29,525 nt of DNA from Nemertoderma westbladi (Eukaryota > Xenacoelomorpha > Nemertodermatida > Nemertodermatidae): assembly GCA_032718475.1 (NCBI GenBank), contig JAUCBJ010005621.1, positions 1-29,525 on the forward strand, read 5' to 3'. Below the pieces are notes generated by a model. That model was not told the DNA's origin and searched no databases. It saw only the letters and a program-made list of their open reading frames with translations. Positions 1 through 9,298 of the stretch are shown here, one piece after another. The translations under genes were made by a program, and so were the position numbers. How positions within the stretch are numbered: the stretch's first letter is position 1; each line of letters begins with the position of its first letter.

Positions 1-2700
1 AATCTTCACTGATTTTAGTCACATATAAAAGGAACACAGGCTGACTCATGTAGGGTCTATCAAATAACATTAGATTCACTTCAAACCACTTTAACATAAG
101 TCACAATCGTTATTGGTAACCTTTCTCTCTTACCTTAGGTATATCAAGAATATTGGGTTGCGGGGTTATTTATCGTTATTCCAAATATAATTATTCATCA
201 ACCATATTATGAAGAACTGACAGCAAATAGCAGTATAAAACAACAAGTCAGTACCGGTATGTCAGCAATGAGACATAGGCATGCAGGTCCGTCCGTTAAA
301 GGATATATGCCCTTTATAACTAAACCTACTAGTGTACGACTAAAAAGCAGTACAGCACAAAAAATACTTCCAAGCCGTTCTTTCTTTGGCTCAAGACTGA
401 ATGATAAACACTGCACATAGGCATTGCGTCATTTCTCGGAAATTTTCTGTACAAGGAGCCACAAAAACGCTCTCATTGGCTGACTGAACTGAGAGACGCC
501 GTAGAACAAAGGAAATCAACACGTATGAATGTCAGCTGTTAACCGTAGTCATAGTAACTACTGTTCAAGAGTAGCTATCACCCCTTTGCGTCACGAATTG
601 CCATAGAATCATAAAATATGCCTTTCACAGTACACATACGGAGGAAATAGGTCTTAGATCCTCTAAAAACACCGATACAGCAATAATACGGTCTCTTACA
701 CTTATTAAATCAACTACAGAGTATTTTAATGTAAAAGATAATAAAAATAACGGGGCAATTCAGCAAAGGCTTTTACACCGGCGTTCACTACAGACTGTGG
801 AGGTAGCTACCGGCAAGAGGTGTTTGGTATATAGTTTTAGTCAGTAATGGCATACAGCAACTATTGACTGTATGATTTCATCAAGTTCATCAAACCAGGC
901 TGATGAATCAGCTGTATTAATAATTGCAGCCGGATTGGATAAATTATTAATTAATTTGGGGAACTTTACTAATTAGTAAAATCGTTAATTAGTTCGATTC
1001 AAAAGATTTTAGAATAATTATCATTTGTAAAATATAGTAAACCGCTTTGATACACCTTGTGAATAAGGATTTGGGGGACGGGGGGGGCAAAGCCCCCCCC
1101 GCCAATTAGGTAATTAAGTAATTAGTTAATTACTAATTAACGGTAGGAGATACGGCATCGGCGCCAGAGACTTTTTTGTGTAGAATAAAATTCCGAACAA
1201 CTTTGTGATGTTACGTTTTTTCATAGCTCTTAGTGTTTTCGAGTTACGACGCTAATTAGTTTTCGGCTAATTAGTACTAATTAACAGTAATAGGAGGGCC
1301 ATAGCGATGACTGAACTTTTTTTAGATCTTACCGAGATGAACAAAAAAAAAACACCGTTGCTAGGGGAAAAACCAAATAATTTTCGAGAAAAATCAATTA
1401 GAAATCTTTAATCGCTAATTACTAATTAATTAATTAACAGATTTTTGCCAAATATCTCTCTGCTGTGCACGCTCGGGCCATCTATAAGATCGCGCAAACA
1501 GAATCGTTCTAGCTTTCGCCGTTCTCCTGGAAAAATCCTTTAAAAATCGACCTAAAAAAGATCAAAGCAAAGTGCCTACTTCCCAGGGGGTACACCATAA
1601 TGCTATCTTATGAGGTTTTACTTTGGTGTTTATGTTGGTTTGCTAAGTTCCGTTAAAAAGGCTGCATTATTTATTCCTCATAAGACTCTGTCGAGCCTTT
1701 GGCTCTCCAGTGGCAGCCTATTGCTCAAGTCGATCTGTCTGCCTGTCAAAGGATGAGAAAAGCATTCCACCTGGCTAAAAGTTTTGTTATGGGCGTTATC
1801 CTTATCGATTATTTCATTTCCGACGCCAGTTTCCCAACAGTTCTCTAGTTTGTTTCGCTCTGTAGTTAGAACGCACCGGGTGGGTGCATCAGTTTAAAGA
1901 GTCTCTCCGGGCTCGGACTCAACTTGTGACCTCCATGTAGAGAAATATATCACTTTAAAGAGATTAGAGCATGCGCTGGTAATTTTCTGCAATAATCTGA
2001 TTGGCGGTAATGGAACAAGTTTACGTACTTTCGAGTAGCATGATCGTGACGTAGCATACCACTCCAATGCTGTGGTTACAGTAGGTCTTTACGCGAATAA
2101 ATTTTTCCATTTTTAGGTGAGTTTAATATCGTGATCGCGCGAATTAGGAATTCTAACTTATGTGCAATTTTATCATTTTGTTGAAAATGCTTTATGAAAT
2201 TTACGAGTTCGGTAACTTCACTATGAAACTTCAGAAGCAAAGTTGGGGTGTTTCACATTATAAAACTTCATAATAAAGATTCGTCACTGTAGAACTATTG
2301 TCCACCGCGGTCTCTGCAGGAGCAAGCCTATATGCTTTAAGATGTATAGACCAAACATGAATGGGTCCATTTCTCTCCTCGCTAAACATGACCACGATCT
2401 CTTCCATATCGTCATCTCGGGATGTTGCCATTGGAGTTCCGGAAAATCTTTCTGAATTTCAGAAAGTAATGTAGCATGATCCGGTGCAGTAATTTTATCT
2501 TTAGTCGCACATCAATATTTATTTTTATCGCATTTTATCTTATTTTACTTATTTTTTACATTATCTACTTATTTTTATGTCACTATCTTATCTTATTTTA
2601 CTTATCTAACTATTTTTCATCGTATCCATTATACAGTTATTTTCTACCAATTGTTCGTATTTTTAAATAGACCCAAATGGTGCAACTGTCGTCATATATT
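1..2700. other. AT-rich non-coding stretch, probably intron or flank
   Basis: No gene recognised. Bases 940-1440 are rich in short TTAATTAG-like words, for example near 1128-1142, 1271-1286 and 1417-1440. A perfect G/C hairpin lies at 1080-1100. On the minus strand, 2281-2480 is open in two frames, but without homology I recognise or a convincing pair of splice sites. The stretch is probably a continuation of the lipoxygenase intron that begins at 9093, but that is inference. Confidence 0.5.
1080..1100. repeat. Perfect G/C hairpin
   Basis: A run of G ending in C is followed by AAA and then the exact complement, giving a 9-bp G:C stem with a 3-nt loop. It sits inside AT-rich DNA and may be the end of a degraded mobile element, but no partner terminus was found. 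Confidence 0.6.
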
Positions 2701-2719
2701 ACTTGTGATTATATTTCGA

Positions 2720-2928
2720 TTTATGTGTTAAATGTTTGATCTATTTTACATACCGTACTGTTTTTATAGCCATGCATTTGATATTTAAAATTACTTTTAT
2801 ATTTTATTTTAACCCTTACACTGTGTAATTATTTTCCCTACGTGTAGTGTAAACTAATCCATGTAAATTTATGTGTTCAAATGTTTTGACCTATTTTACA
2901 TACCGTACTGTTTTTATACGCCATGATT
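2720..2928. repeat. Direct repeat about 58 bp long, copies 150 bp apart
   Basis: Bases about 2720-2777 recur with small indels at about 2869-2928. Both copies share the block CTATTTTACATACCGTACTG followed by TTTTTATA and a GCCATG word. There is no coding potential. It is a short segmental duplication in AT-rich DNA. Confidence 0.7.
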
Positions 2929-3097
2929 CTATCTAATATTTTACAAAATTTTATCAGTTTCATAATTTTCCAAAACGTTTGCTACACGTATACTGTACAT
3001 ATACATATATACCGCGGTACCGGTAATACATATTATTTACTTTCAGTTTGACCTTTCCAGTAATTGGTTTTTCTATCGATTTGTACGGGTGCCATAA

Positions 3098-3475
3098 GCA
3101 TTCAATATGCGAAGCCATGTGGTTTATAGGAATATAATAAACGCAGTACTCGTCTTCATTATAAGCCACGTTGAGTTCGTCCTGTTTTGTATTTATATAT
3201 ATTTCTTAAACGCAGGCTGACGATCTTTATAATAATAATAACAAGGGATGCGTTCAATATGTGAAGCCAGGTGGTTTATATAATAATATAGTCAACGCAG
3301 TACTCGTCTTCATTATAAGTCTCGTTGTGCTCGTCCTGTTTTGTATTTGAATATCTTTCCTAAACGAAGACTGACGATCTTTATAACTACCGATGCGTTC
3401 AATAGGCGAAGCCAGGTATGGTTTTGGTTTATTGGAATAGTCTACGCAGCACTCGTCCTCATGAGCCCGAGTTAT
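3098..3475. repeat. Tandem repeat with ~150-bp units, about 2.5 copies
   Basis: Units start at 3098, 3250 and 3395 with a GC(A/G)TTCAATA word, so the periods are 152 and 145 bp. Each unit carries the blocks GAAGCCA(T/G)GTGG and CGCAG(T/C)ACTCGTC. The first two also share CTGACGATCTTTATAA near the end. The third copy is truncated and diverges after about 3470. Short open frames on the minus strand here only follow the repeat. Confidence 0.75.
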
Positions 3476-3589
3476 AGTGTGGCAACAGGGCAATAGATGC
3501 AGCAGTCGCACCCAACCAGCCGGAAACTCGGAGCAATAGGCGTACTGCTTGTACAATGCGTGTCAATTTCAATACTTGCAGATTGGTAT

Positions 3590-3975
3590 GTACCGGTACA
3601 TCTAGATCTGTAGTTGCAATTGCTACCAGTCAGCCAGTCCGGTTCTACAGTCTGACAGTAGTAGGTCAGTAGGTAGGTAGGGCGGTACGGCGGACGGTGC
3701 CAACGGACCCTCTAAGCATGGCTAATTACTGAATGAGGGTCTACAAAATTAGGCCTGTCCTGTACCAGTATACTGGTATACGTCTGTACGTGATCTATAA
3801 TGTATAATCACTGCACCGCTACCGCGGTACCAGTCCTCAGGTCCTGTACCAGTATACGTGATCTATAATCACTGCACCGGTACCGCGGTACCAGTCAGCC
3901 AGTACCGTAAAACACCGAACACGGTATGGTATTGCAGTATTGTCTGATTGCAGGATTCAGGGATTGAGTATAGTA
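3590..3975. repeat. Cluster of GGTACC / CCGCGGTACC palindromic words with a local tandem duplication
   Basis: Words such as ACCGCGGTACCAGT and GTACCGGTAC recur several times. A longer block occurs twice, at about 3757-3835 and 3841-3894. The second copy lacks three short insertions present in the first. The stretch is non-coding and looks like replication-slippage growth of a palindromic simple sequence. Confidence 0.65.
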
Positions 3976-4546
3976 CCGGTACTGCGGTACAGGCAGACAG
4001 GCCACAATGGTATTACTGTAATTTCGTAATTTGCCAGAAACCCAGCTGATTTAATCTCCTAGCAACCCGCTGATGTCAGCGTTATAATTTTGGATAAATA
4101 ATTTATTATAACTGTAAGACAGTTACACTGGTGCTGCACGAAGGCCCCAAACAAATTCAACTTGGAAAATTTCTAAACTTTTGACAGACTATTTGTCTAC
4201 CAAGTTTGGTTACATTTCATCGAGGATTGATCGAGTTATTAACGTTCAAAATTGAACACTGCAAAAAAAGCGACAGGACAGAACGACAGGTTGATTAATG
4301 GTACCCCTACGCTAAGGCTCACTCACTTCGTGGCTCGCCCCACAGACACACCGATTGAGTTAGTGGTACCTGTAAGCTAAGCTTGGTAACTTTCGTAGCT
4401 CGCCCCACAGGTATGTGATGGGTGGCTATTTTGGTAAAACAAAATGTCATATTGATTAATTGTTTATTTCCCTCCATCCATCAGTTCCTAGGTTACCTTG
4501 GTAGAGAAACCTGGTTATGATAATAATGAAATAGATTTTAATGATA
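3976..4546. other. Non-coding stretch with a short degenerate duplication
   Basis: No gene seen. Bases 4300-4352 and 4366-4412 form a degenerate pair. Each starts with a GGTACC word and ends with the identical block GCTCGCCCCACAG. The gypsy element's target duplication begins at 4547. Confidence 0.5.
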
Positions 4547-4550
4547 TTAT
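4547..4550. repeat. Target-site duplication TTAT, left copy
   Basis: TTAT directly abuts the TG of the left LTR and matches TTAT at 9001-9004 directly after the CA of the right LTR. Four base pairs is usual for gypsy integrases. Confidence 0.8.
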
Positions 4551-4722
4551 TGTAGACTGCCACATATAATAATCAATGTCGAACAACATATACAATCAAA
4601 CAAGTTACTGTAACTAAACTGTCACCTGTAAACTGCTTTCCTATATAGCTATATAACACAACTAAGAGTTACACAATATTCATAAAGGTCAATCAGTGAA
4701 CAAGGGTCAATCAGTCACTACA
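4551..4722 (-). repeat. LTR, 3' LTR of the gypsy element
   Basis: A 172-bp repeat starting TGTAG and ending CTACA, identical to 8829-9000. It contains a TATATAG word and an internal near-duplication of TCAATCAGT (4684-4718). The last codons of pol run about 12 bp into it, with the stop at 4711-4713. Confidence 0.95.
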
Positions 4723-5809
4723 CTTCCCCCCCCTCATCTTAGGTGGACGACCTCTTGGTCGAGGAAATTGAGAATGCTGGATAACGTGTGTGCATAGTCT
4801 CAAATGGTCGATGTGAATTACTTGATTCCACGTGGGTCTGTCAGGTATCGAAATACGGACATTAACTGGACCTATATGTTCTGTTACAACGTAAGGTCCA
4901 TCCCATCGTGGTATTAGACTAGACGCCAAGCTTGGAGATGTTGGAGGTAAATGTGTCCGCCATACCTTATCCCCGACACAGAATTTCCGCTCTTCAGCTT
5001 TGTATATCTTGTCATGATATTCGTGTTGTCTGCGACGAAAGATTCGCGTTTTGTGGATAACATTATCTAGTTTAACTTGATTAATCGGTTTATCATTTAT
5101 AATTCCCAACCAGGATAGAGCTGGTATAGGTGAGTGAACTTGATTTACCACGTCCATTGGAGATAAACCTAGACTTTTATGTACAGAGTGATTGTAAGTA
5201 GAAACAAATGAATCAATATGACAGTCCCATGAAGTTTGAGTACCATCTTTAGTTTCTACTAATTGCGCTCTAATTTGGTCCTTTATGGTTCTGACCAACC
5301 TCTCTGCCATACCATCACACTGAGGGTGGTATGGACTGGTTACTGTATTGTTGATTTTCTGTTGGCGACAAAAGTTTTTAAACTCATTTGAAATAAAGCA
5401 TCGTCCTTGATCTGTCAATATGGTTTTTATTTCTAGGGGCTTTTGACATTTTCTAATCAATTTCATTAAACATCCAATGACAGTTGTTGAAGTTGTGTTT
5501 CCTACTGCGAACACATCTAGAAACCGAGAGAAATGATCTACGACAACAAGCAAATGAGTGTTTCCAGTAGAAGACTTTGGGAAAGGGCCACAGAAATCCA
5601 TAGCAACCCGCTCATAAGGTCTTGTAACCTCAGGTAGGGATTGAAGTGGCATCGGTGCTGGTGGTAAAACCTTTGCGCGAAGACACACATCACAATTTTT
5701 TAAGTAAGTCTTTAACTCCTTATCCATATTTGGCCAATAGCATTCCCGTTGTAATAATGATAACGTTTTCTCATAACCCAGGTGAGCACTATTGTAACCA
5801 TGAACAGAT
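4711..5809 (-). pseudogene. Gypsy integrase, largest intact piece of pol
   Basis: Open from about 5809 to the stop at 4711-4713. It holds the Zn-binding part (a YWP block, then C-x2-C at residues 12 and 15 counting from the methionine at 5727) and the catalytic core. The acidic triad is complete: D44 in the MDFCGPF block, D106 in TDQGRCF and E142 in GMAER, a D,D-35-E spacing. The C-terminal part has a W-DGPY block, the GPY/F module of this family. A T-run at 5809-5813 marks a one-base frameshift that separates it from its upstream half, including the histidines of the zinc finger. The domain alone looks undamaged, but it lacks a start and depends on a polyprotein that is broken upstream. Confidence 0.9.
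4723..4735 (-). other. Polypurine tract
   Basis: Read on the element strand this is GAGGGGGGGGAAG, lying directly against the 3' LTR. That is where plus-strand DNA synthesis is primed in LTR retrotransposons. Confidence 0.85.
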
Positions 5810-6034
5810 TTTTACAACTTTAGAACGAAGTCCTTTGGGCACAAATAACCTGGATTTATAAGTGTATATCCCTTCAACAGTTTTAGTGAATCGATAATTA
5901 ATTCGGTCAAATTCGCTGTCAGCTTCTTGAAGCTGAATGAGTTCCTCTTTCGAAAGTTGTTTTAATCCCCCATTTTCACTCTCATCAAGCACAAACACAT
6001 CCATATATGAACAATTACTAGGCAACCTGCGCAT
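5809..6034 (-). pseudogene. Gypsy pol: RNase H-integrase connection, frameshifted
   Basis: This frame carries the spacer between RNase H and integrase, with a block RLPSN just after the expected end of RNase H. It continues through a charged stretch to VPKGLRSKVVK, then runs into a stop at 5789. The correct reading continues in the integrase frame after a one-base shift in the T-run at 5809-5813. Its upstream join to RNase H is also broken: the usual DALSR-type junction lacks about five bases near 6026-6030. Confidence 0.8.
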
Positions 6035-6299
6035 CTGCCACTTGATTAGAAGACCCCTTTTCGTGTTTGATAGATTTTAATCCTTCAAACTCTAGAAGTC
6101 GTAGTTGCCAACGAGCAAGTCTACCAGTTGCAGTTTTATTATTAATTAGCCATTGTAATGGAGCATGATCAGACAAGACATGTACTTCAGCGCCATAAGT
6201 ATAAGACTGGAACCGTTCCAATGCGAATATAACTGCCAATGCTTCCTTTTCTATTGTGGAATAGTTCTTTTCACTTGTAGTAAGATTCCTACTTGCAAA
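6018..6299 (-). pseudogene. Gypsy RNase H domain, 3' part
   Basis: The reading starts with VAFASRNLT, then has the conserved NYSTIEKEALAVIFA and SDHAPLQWL blocks, and ends at VADA before a stop at 6018. These are diagnostic of gypsy RNase H. The first catalytic Asp (in VHCDAS) lies in the upstream frame. A perfect 10-bp tandem duplication at 6300-6309/6310-6319 shifts the frame between the two parts, and a TAG at 6316-6318 ends the upstream frame. Confidence 0.9.
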
Positions 6300-6319
6300 T
6301 GCTACCTACTGCTACCTAC
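6300..6319. repeat. 10-bp tandem duplication that breaks pol
   Basis: TGCTACCTAC occurs twice in succession. Ten bases is not a multiple of three, so the duplication alone moves RNase H out of frame. With a single copy, the upstream RT and downstream RNase H readings fall in the same frame, interrupted only by the TAG at 6316-6318. This shows the duplication is a lesion and not a family trait. Confidence 0.85.
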
Positions 6320-7090
6320 AAACCAGCATTATCTGTTTGACTTATGACGGCACCAACTCCAAGATTAGATGCATCGCAATGGACAAAGAATGGTTCACCA
6401 ACTTTAGGGTGTACAAGAACTGGGGCACTAATTAAGGCTTCCTTTAAACTTTCGAATGAAAATTCCTGTTCATCACTCCAAACAAATGGGACTTGTTTCC
6501 GTGTAAGTTCATACAATGGTTCAGCAATAAGGTTAAAGTTCCTTATGAATTGTCTATAGGTATTGACCAAACCCAGAAATTTTCTCACTTCAGAAACATT
6601 TGTTGGCGCTATCATGTTCTTAACAGCAATTATCTTTGACTCACTTGGATGTACGCCGTCCTCATCAACAATGAATCCCAAAAATTCAACTCTTCTCTGT
6701 AAAAATGAACATTTTTTTGGCTGGAGTTTTAATTTTGCAACTTTTAATCGGCGGAAAACTTCACGAAGTATCTCTAAATGTTGCTTTAGTTCCGTTGTGA
6801 CCACATAGATGTTGTCCATGTAGAAAACAACGCACGACATGTCACCAAATAAATTACTCATTAATCTTTGGAATGTTGGTGGGGCATTATTTAGACCAAA
6901 GGCCATGACAACAAATTCAAAATGGCCAAGACTACACGAAAACGCAGTTTTATGTCTATCATCTGAGGCAAGAGGTATCTGCCAAAATCCAGATGCCAAA
7001 TCTATTGATGAAAAATATTTCGCTCCGTATAGTTTATCTAATAAATCAGAAATTCGTGGTAATGGAAATGCATCTTTCTCTGTTACAGCA
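6316..7090 (-). pseudogene. Gypsy reverse transcriptase, palm and thumb, start of RNase H
   Basis: The reading contains FPLPRI, then SSIDLASGFWQIPL (first catalytic Asp), FGLNNAPPTFQRLM, the catalytic loop and the LGF-V and VRKFLGL blocks. It ends with the beginning of RNase H (FFVHCDAS). The loop reads YMDN (6811-6822) where the family has two acidic residues. The second Asp codon GAC has become AAC, which on known RT chemistry should abolish polymerase activity. Upstream, near 7088-7093, the sequence jumps from the end of the first RT block straight to FPLPRI. About 30 expected residues, including the fingers motifs, are missing, with a change of frame. Confidence 0.9.
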
Positions 7091-7738
7091 TTCAGTGATA
7101 ATATCCTTATCCAGCATATCTTTAATATTAGACTCTAGGAGATCTCTTTTAGCCAAAGGAACATGGTATGGCCTCTGAAATATTGGTATCTCAGATTTAG
7201 TTTTTATGTGATGTTCCACAAGGTTTGTACGCCCAAGTGGTGGTTCAAACAAATCATTATATTCCTTTGTTAGAAAGTAAAATGTTTCTAAATGTTCACT
7301 GGGAACATCTCTATTTATAGTACATTTCTCGATTAAATTTATTGTGACTACTTTATCATTTACTGAAAGAGAAGAAGGAATACTATCCGAAAATTTTAGT
7401 GTTACATTTAGAGCACGTAGTCCATTGACCCCAAGAATGCATGGATGAGCCGAATCTGTGGCCACGAAAACGTCTACATCGGCCTTAGAAGTGCCTATTT
7501 GAATTGGAATTTGACAACGACCTCGAACATTAAGGGGTACACCATTCGCAGTTTTTAAGATGAACTGAGTTGGCTTTAACTGATTTTCAGTAACTAATGA
7601 AGAGTGCAGAATTGTAGAGGATGCACCAGAGTCCATCAGTATCTCGCAAATCTGCCCATTGATAGTTCCTTTAACAAAGAATCGACCTTGAGTTCTCTCA
7701 TGGGCTATCACAGCAACAGTGGTGTCGCCCACCATCAC
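7046..7738 (-). pseudogene. Gypsy protease and N-terminal reverse transcriptase
   Basis: Entry to this frame is a -1 shift relative to the preceding linker frame. Retropepsin active site is at residue 36 (MDSGASS), followed by an ILGVNGLR block. The RT N-terminus follows (LVEHHIKT, then a PYHVP block and the LDKDIITE block). After about 7092 the frame is wrong and ends at 7046. The protease itself looks intact. The stop of the preceding frame (7735-7737) overlaps the GTG/ATG where this one opens, so expression would have needed frameshifting or reinitiation in an intact relative. Confidence 0.9.
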
Positions 7739-8043
7739 TGTTGTTGGAAGTTTAAATCAACCGCGGAAGATTGTTGCATAGAATCCGAAATGTAGTTAGC
7801 GTCAGTCGTAGCTGGTTGATACTGGTTATAATCTTGAGCGTACTGGAAACCATTGATTGATTGTTCCATCGTATTATTAAATGCCTGTTCTGTAACTGGT
7901 GCAACACTAGCGCGATAATTTGTTGGATTTTGGAAGTGTTGAATATGGGGTGCTCGAAAATATTGATAACGAGGTTGTTGAAACCGTGGTGGTCTCATAT
8001 TTTGCCGCATTCCCTCAGTGGCCTGAGGTCTATAGCCTTTGTT
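7735..8043 (-). pseudogene. Gypsy gag C-terminal / gag-pol linker
   Basis: A Q-, N-, Y- and P-rich reading of about 100 residues lies between the gag zinc knuckle and the protease, with no recognised domain. It is in a different frame from gag (+1) and from the protease. A TAA stands just before it in its own frame at about 8046. Low-complexity tails of this sort are common after the nucleocapsid knuckle in gypsy elements. Whether the two frame changes are programmed or damage cannot be told from one copy. Confidence 0.6.
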
Positions 8044-8752
8044 TTAGTTGTTGGGTTTTTGAAGGACAATCTCGTTGTATATGGCCACGACCTTGACAAC
8101 AGTAGCAGAGGATTGACTCACGTATCTGAGCATTTGCGCCAGAAAACCTAACAGCATCAACCTCATCTTCATAGTTAAGGTATTCATTATCTGCCACAGA
8201 CGAAGACGATATTGATGGAGATTGCTTATATGATGACTTCAATTCCTCATTTCGCGCAAGAGAGAAGGCACTCTCTAAATTTCCTGGATCCTTCAAGGTA
8301 AGTTTCTCCCGCAATTCGTCACGTAGACCAGCAACAAAGACAGAAACTGCCAAATTATTCCTATGGGTTACTGCAATACCAGCAAATGCGTTCTTACAAA
8401 TGTCTGAAATAGAGGCATAATAAGCGAGAACAGATTCGCCTGGCTGTTGTTTAGCTTTAAATGCTCGTCGCATCGCAAATCTAATTGCATTTCCTGGCCA
8501 TAGCTTTGTATATAGATTTACTTCGATGTCATCGAAAGTGGGAAGACTGGTATCCAAGAGAACACGAATCTTGTAAGGAACATAAGCAGGCAAACGACGA
8601 ATTCCCTCTTGATCAACCCAGCCATTTACGGTGCAAGCCAGGCGGAAATCGCGAAAGAAATTTTCGATAGATTCACGGTCCTCATTTGCTAACTTTGGTG
8701 GAACTTCAAAATGCGTTTGTATTAATAGTTTGTCTGGCTTATTGTCTTCCAT
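8030..8752 (-). CDS. Gypsy Gag with CCHC zinc knuckle
   Basis: A 240-residue frame starting MEDNKPDKLL about 55 bp after the primer-binding site, which supports this start. The middle is a retrotransposon capsid-like helical region with blocks such as FFRDFRLAC and ESVLAYYASI. Near the C-terminus, residues 216-229 form one C-x2-C-x4-H-x4-C zinc knuckle (CYCCQGRGHIQRDC), the nucleic-acid-binding nucleocapsid signature. It ends at TAG 8030-8032. Unlike pol, this frame has no visible lesion. Confidence 0.9.
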   Translation of the reverse strand: MEDNKPDKLLIQTHFEVPPKLANEDRESIENFFRDFRLACTVNGWVDQEGIRRLPAYVPYKIRVLLDTSLPTFDDIEVNLYTKLWPGNAIRFAMRRAFKAKQQPGESVLAYYASISDICKNAFAGIAVTHRNNLAVSVFVAGLRDELREKLTLKDPGNLESAFSLARNEELKSSYKQSPSISSSSVADNEYLNYEDEVDAVRFSGANAQIRESILCYCCQGRGHIQRDCPSKTQQLKQRL

Positions 8753-8807
8753 TCTGGTTGTGAATGTTGATAATTTGTTTTTCGGCTGGTAAATTGATAT
8801 TGATCAT

Positions 8808-8827
8808 GAATCCCACTTCTGACACCA
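8808..8827 (-). other. tRNA primer-binding site (probably tRNA-Leu)
   Basis: The plus strand reads GAATCCCACTTCTGACACCA, that is a tRNA 3' end including CCA, one base away from the 5' LTR. The sequence agrees with what I recall of animal tRNA-Leu 3' ends. The isoacceptor is from memory and should be checked. It fixes the element's orientation as minus. Confidence 0.85.
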
Positions 8828-8828
8828 G

Positions 8829-9000
8829 TGTAGACTGCCACATATAATAATCAATGTCGAACAACATATACAATCAAACAAGTTACTGTAACTAAACTGT
8901 CACCTGTAAACTGCTTTCCTATATAGCTATATAACACAACTAAGAGTTACACAATATTCATAAAGGTCAATCAGTGAACAAGGGTCAATCAGTCACTACA
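8829..9000 (-). repeat. LTR, 5' LTR of the gypsy element
   Basis: Identical over 172 bp to 4551-4722, with TG...CA termini, followed by the TTAT target duplication at 9001-9004. Being transcribed first on the minus strand, it would hold the promoter; a TATATAG word is present in it. Confidence 0.95.
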
Positions 9001-9093
9001 TTATTAATTTAAGTTTTATCCATTGTAATATAAGTTCACAAACATTGTATTGTATTCAACACTATCCCCGTAACCTGACATACTCAGACTCAC

Positions 9094-9298
9094 CAAGATG
9101 CGTGCAGGACTGGTGTACTGAGGCGTCTGCATTATTGTACCACATTTTGGCGGCCAGCCAGGTGTACTGAGGATCAGCTGGGGTGAACACAGGGTTGTCA
9201 CCATAGCCCTCACGGGCGCAGTCAAACAGCTGAATAGCTACTGGTAATAAATCCTTGGTCACTGCGTCGACTTTGAACAGAGCGTAGGGACTGCATAA
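9094..9298 (-). CDS. Lipoxygenase exon E, first iron-ligand pair
   Basis: The acceptor is TTTCAG before 9298 and the donor is GTGAGT at 9093-9088. The 205 bp give 68 codons plus one base. Translation includes LLPVAIQLF, NPVFTPAD and WLAAKMW, and ends VHQSCTHL. In lipoxygenases the H-x4-H here (codons at 9113-9115 and 9098-9100) supplies two of the ligands of the catalytic non-haem iron that oxygenates polyunsaturated fatty acids. The match to animal 5-LOX-type enzymes is clear along the whole exon. It joins exon D in phase 0. A gypsy element has inserted 93 bp past its donor. The remaining ligands would be in later exons, which I do not find in the window. Confidence 0.95.

Larger units (their letters stand above)
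4551..9000 (-). mobile_element. Ty3/gypsy LTR retrotransposon, both ends complete, pol broken
   Basis: The element is 4450 bp on the minus strand, bounded by two 172-bp LTRs that I find identical base for base. It is flanked by a 4-bp direct repeat TTAT (4547-4550 and 9001-9004), the expected target duplication. In element order it carries 5' LTR, tRNA primer site, gag with a CCHC knuckle, protease, reverse transcriptase, RNase H, integrase, polypurine tract and 3' LTR. Protease-RT-RNaseH-IN order is the Ty3/gypsy arrangement. There is no env-like frame. It lies inside a lipoxygenase intron in the same orientation as the host gene, with its edge 93 bp from the exon E donor. Pol has an internal deletion, frameshifts, a stop codon and a changed catalytic motif, so this copy cannot be autonomous. 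Confidence 0.95.

Noticed and set aside
2281-2480. Possible minus-strand exon (open in two frames)
   Set aside because: No match to later lipoxygenase exons, no clear splice pair, and two frames equally open.
8030-9000. Programmed frameshift signals between gag, linker and protease
   Set aside because: No standard slippery heptamer seen at the joins. With one damaged copy, programmed and accidental shifts cannot be separated.
4551-9000. Env-like gene or endogenous retrovirus
   Set aside because: No frame exists between integrase and the 3' LTR. The integrase runs directly into the polypurine tract, so this is a retrotransposon.
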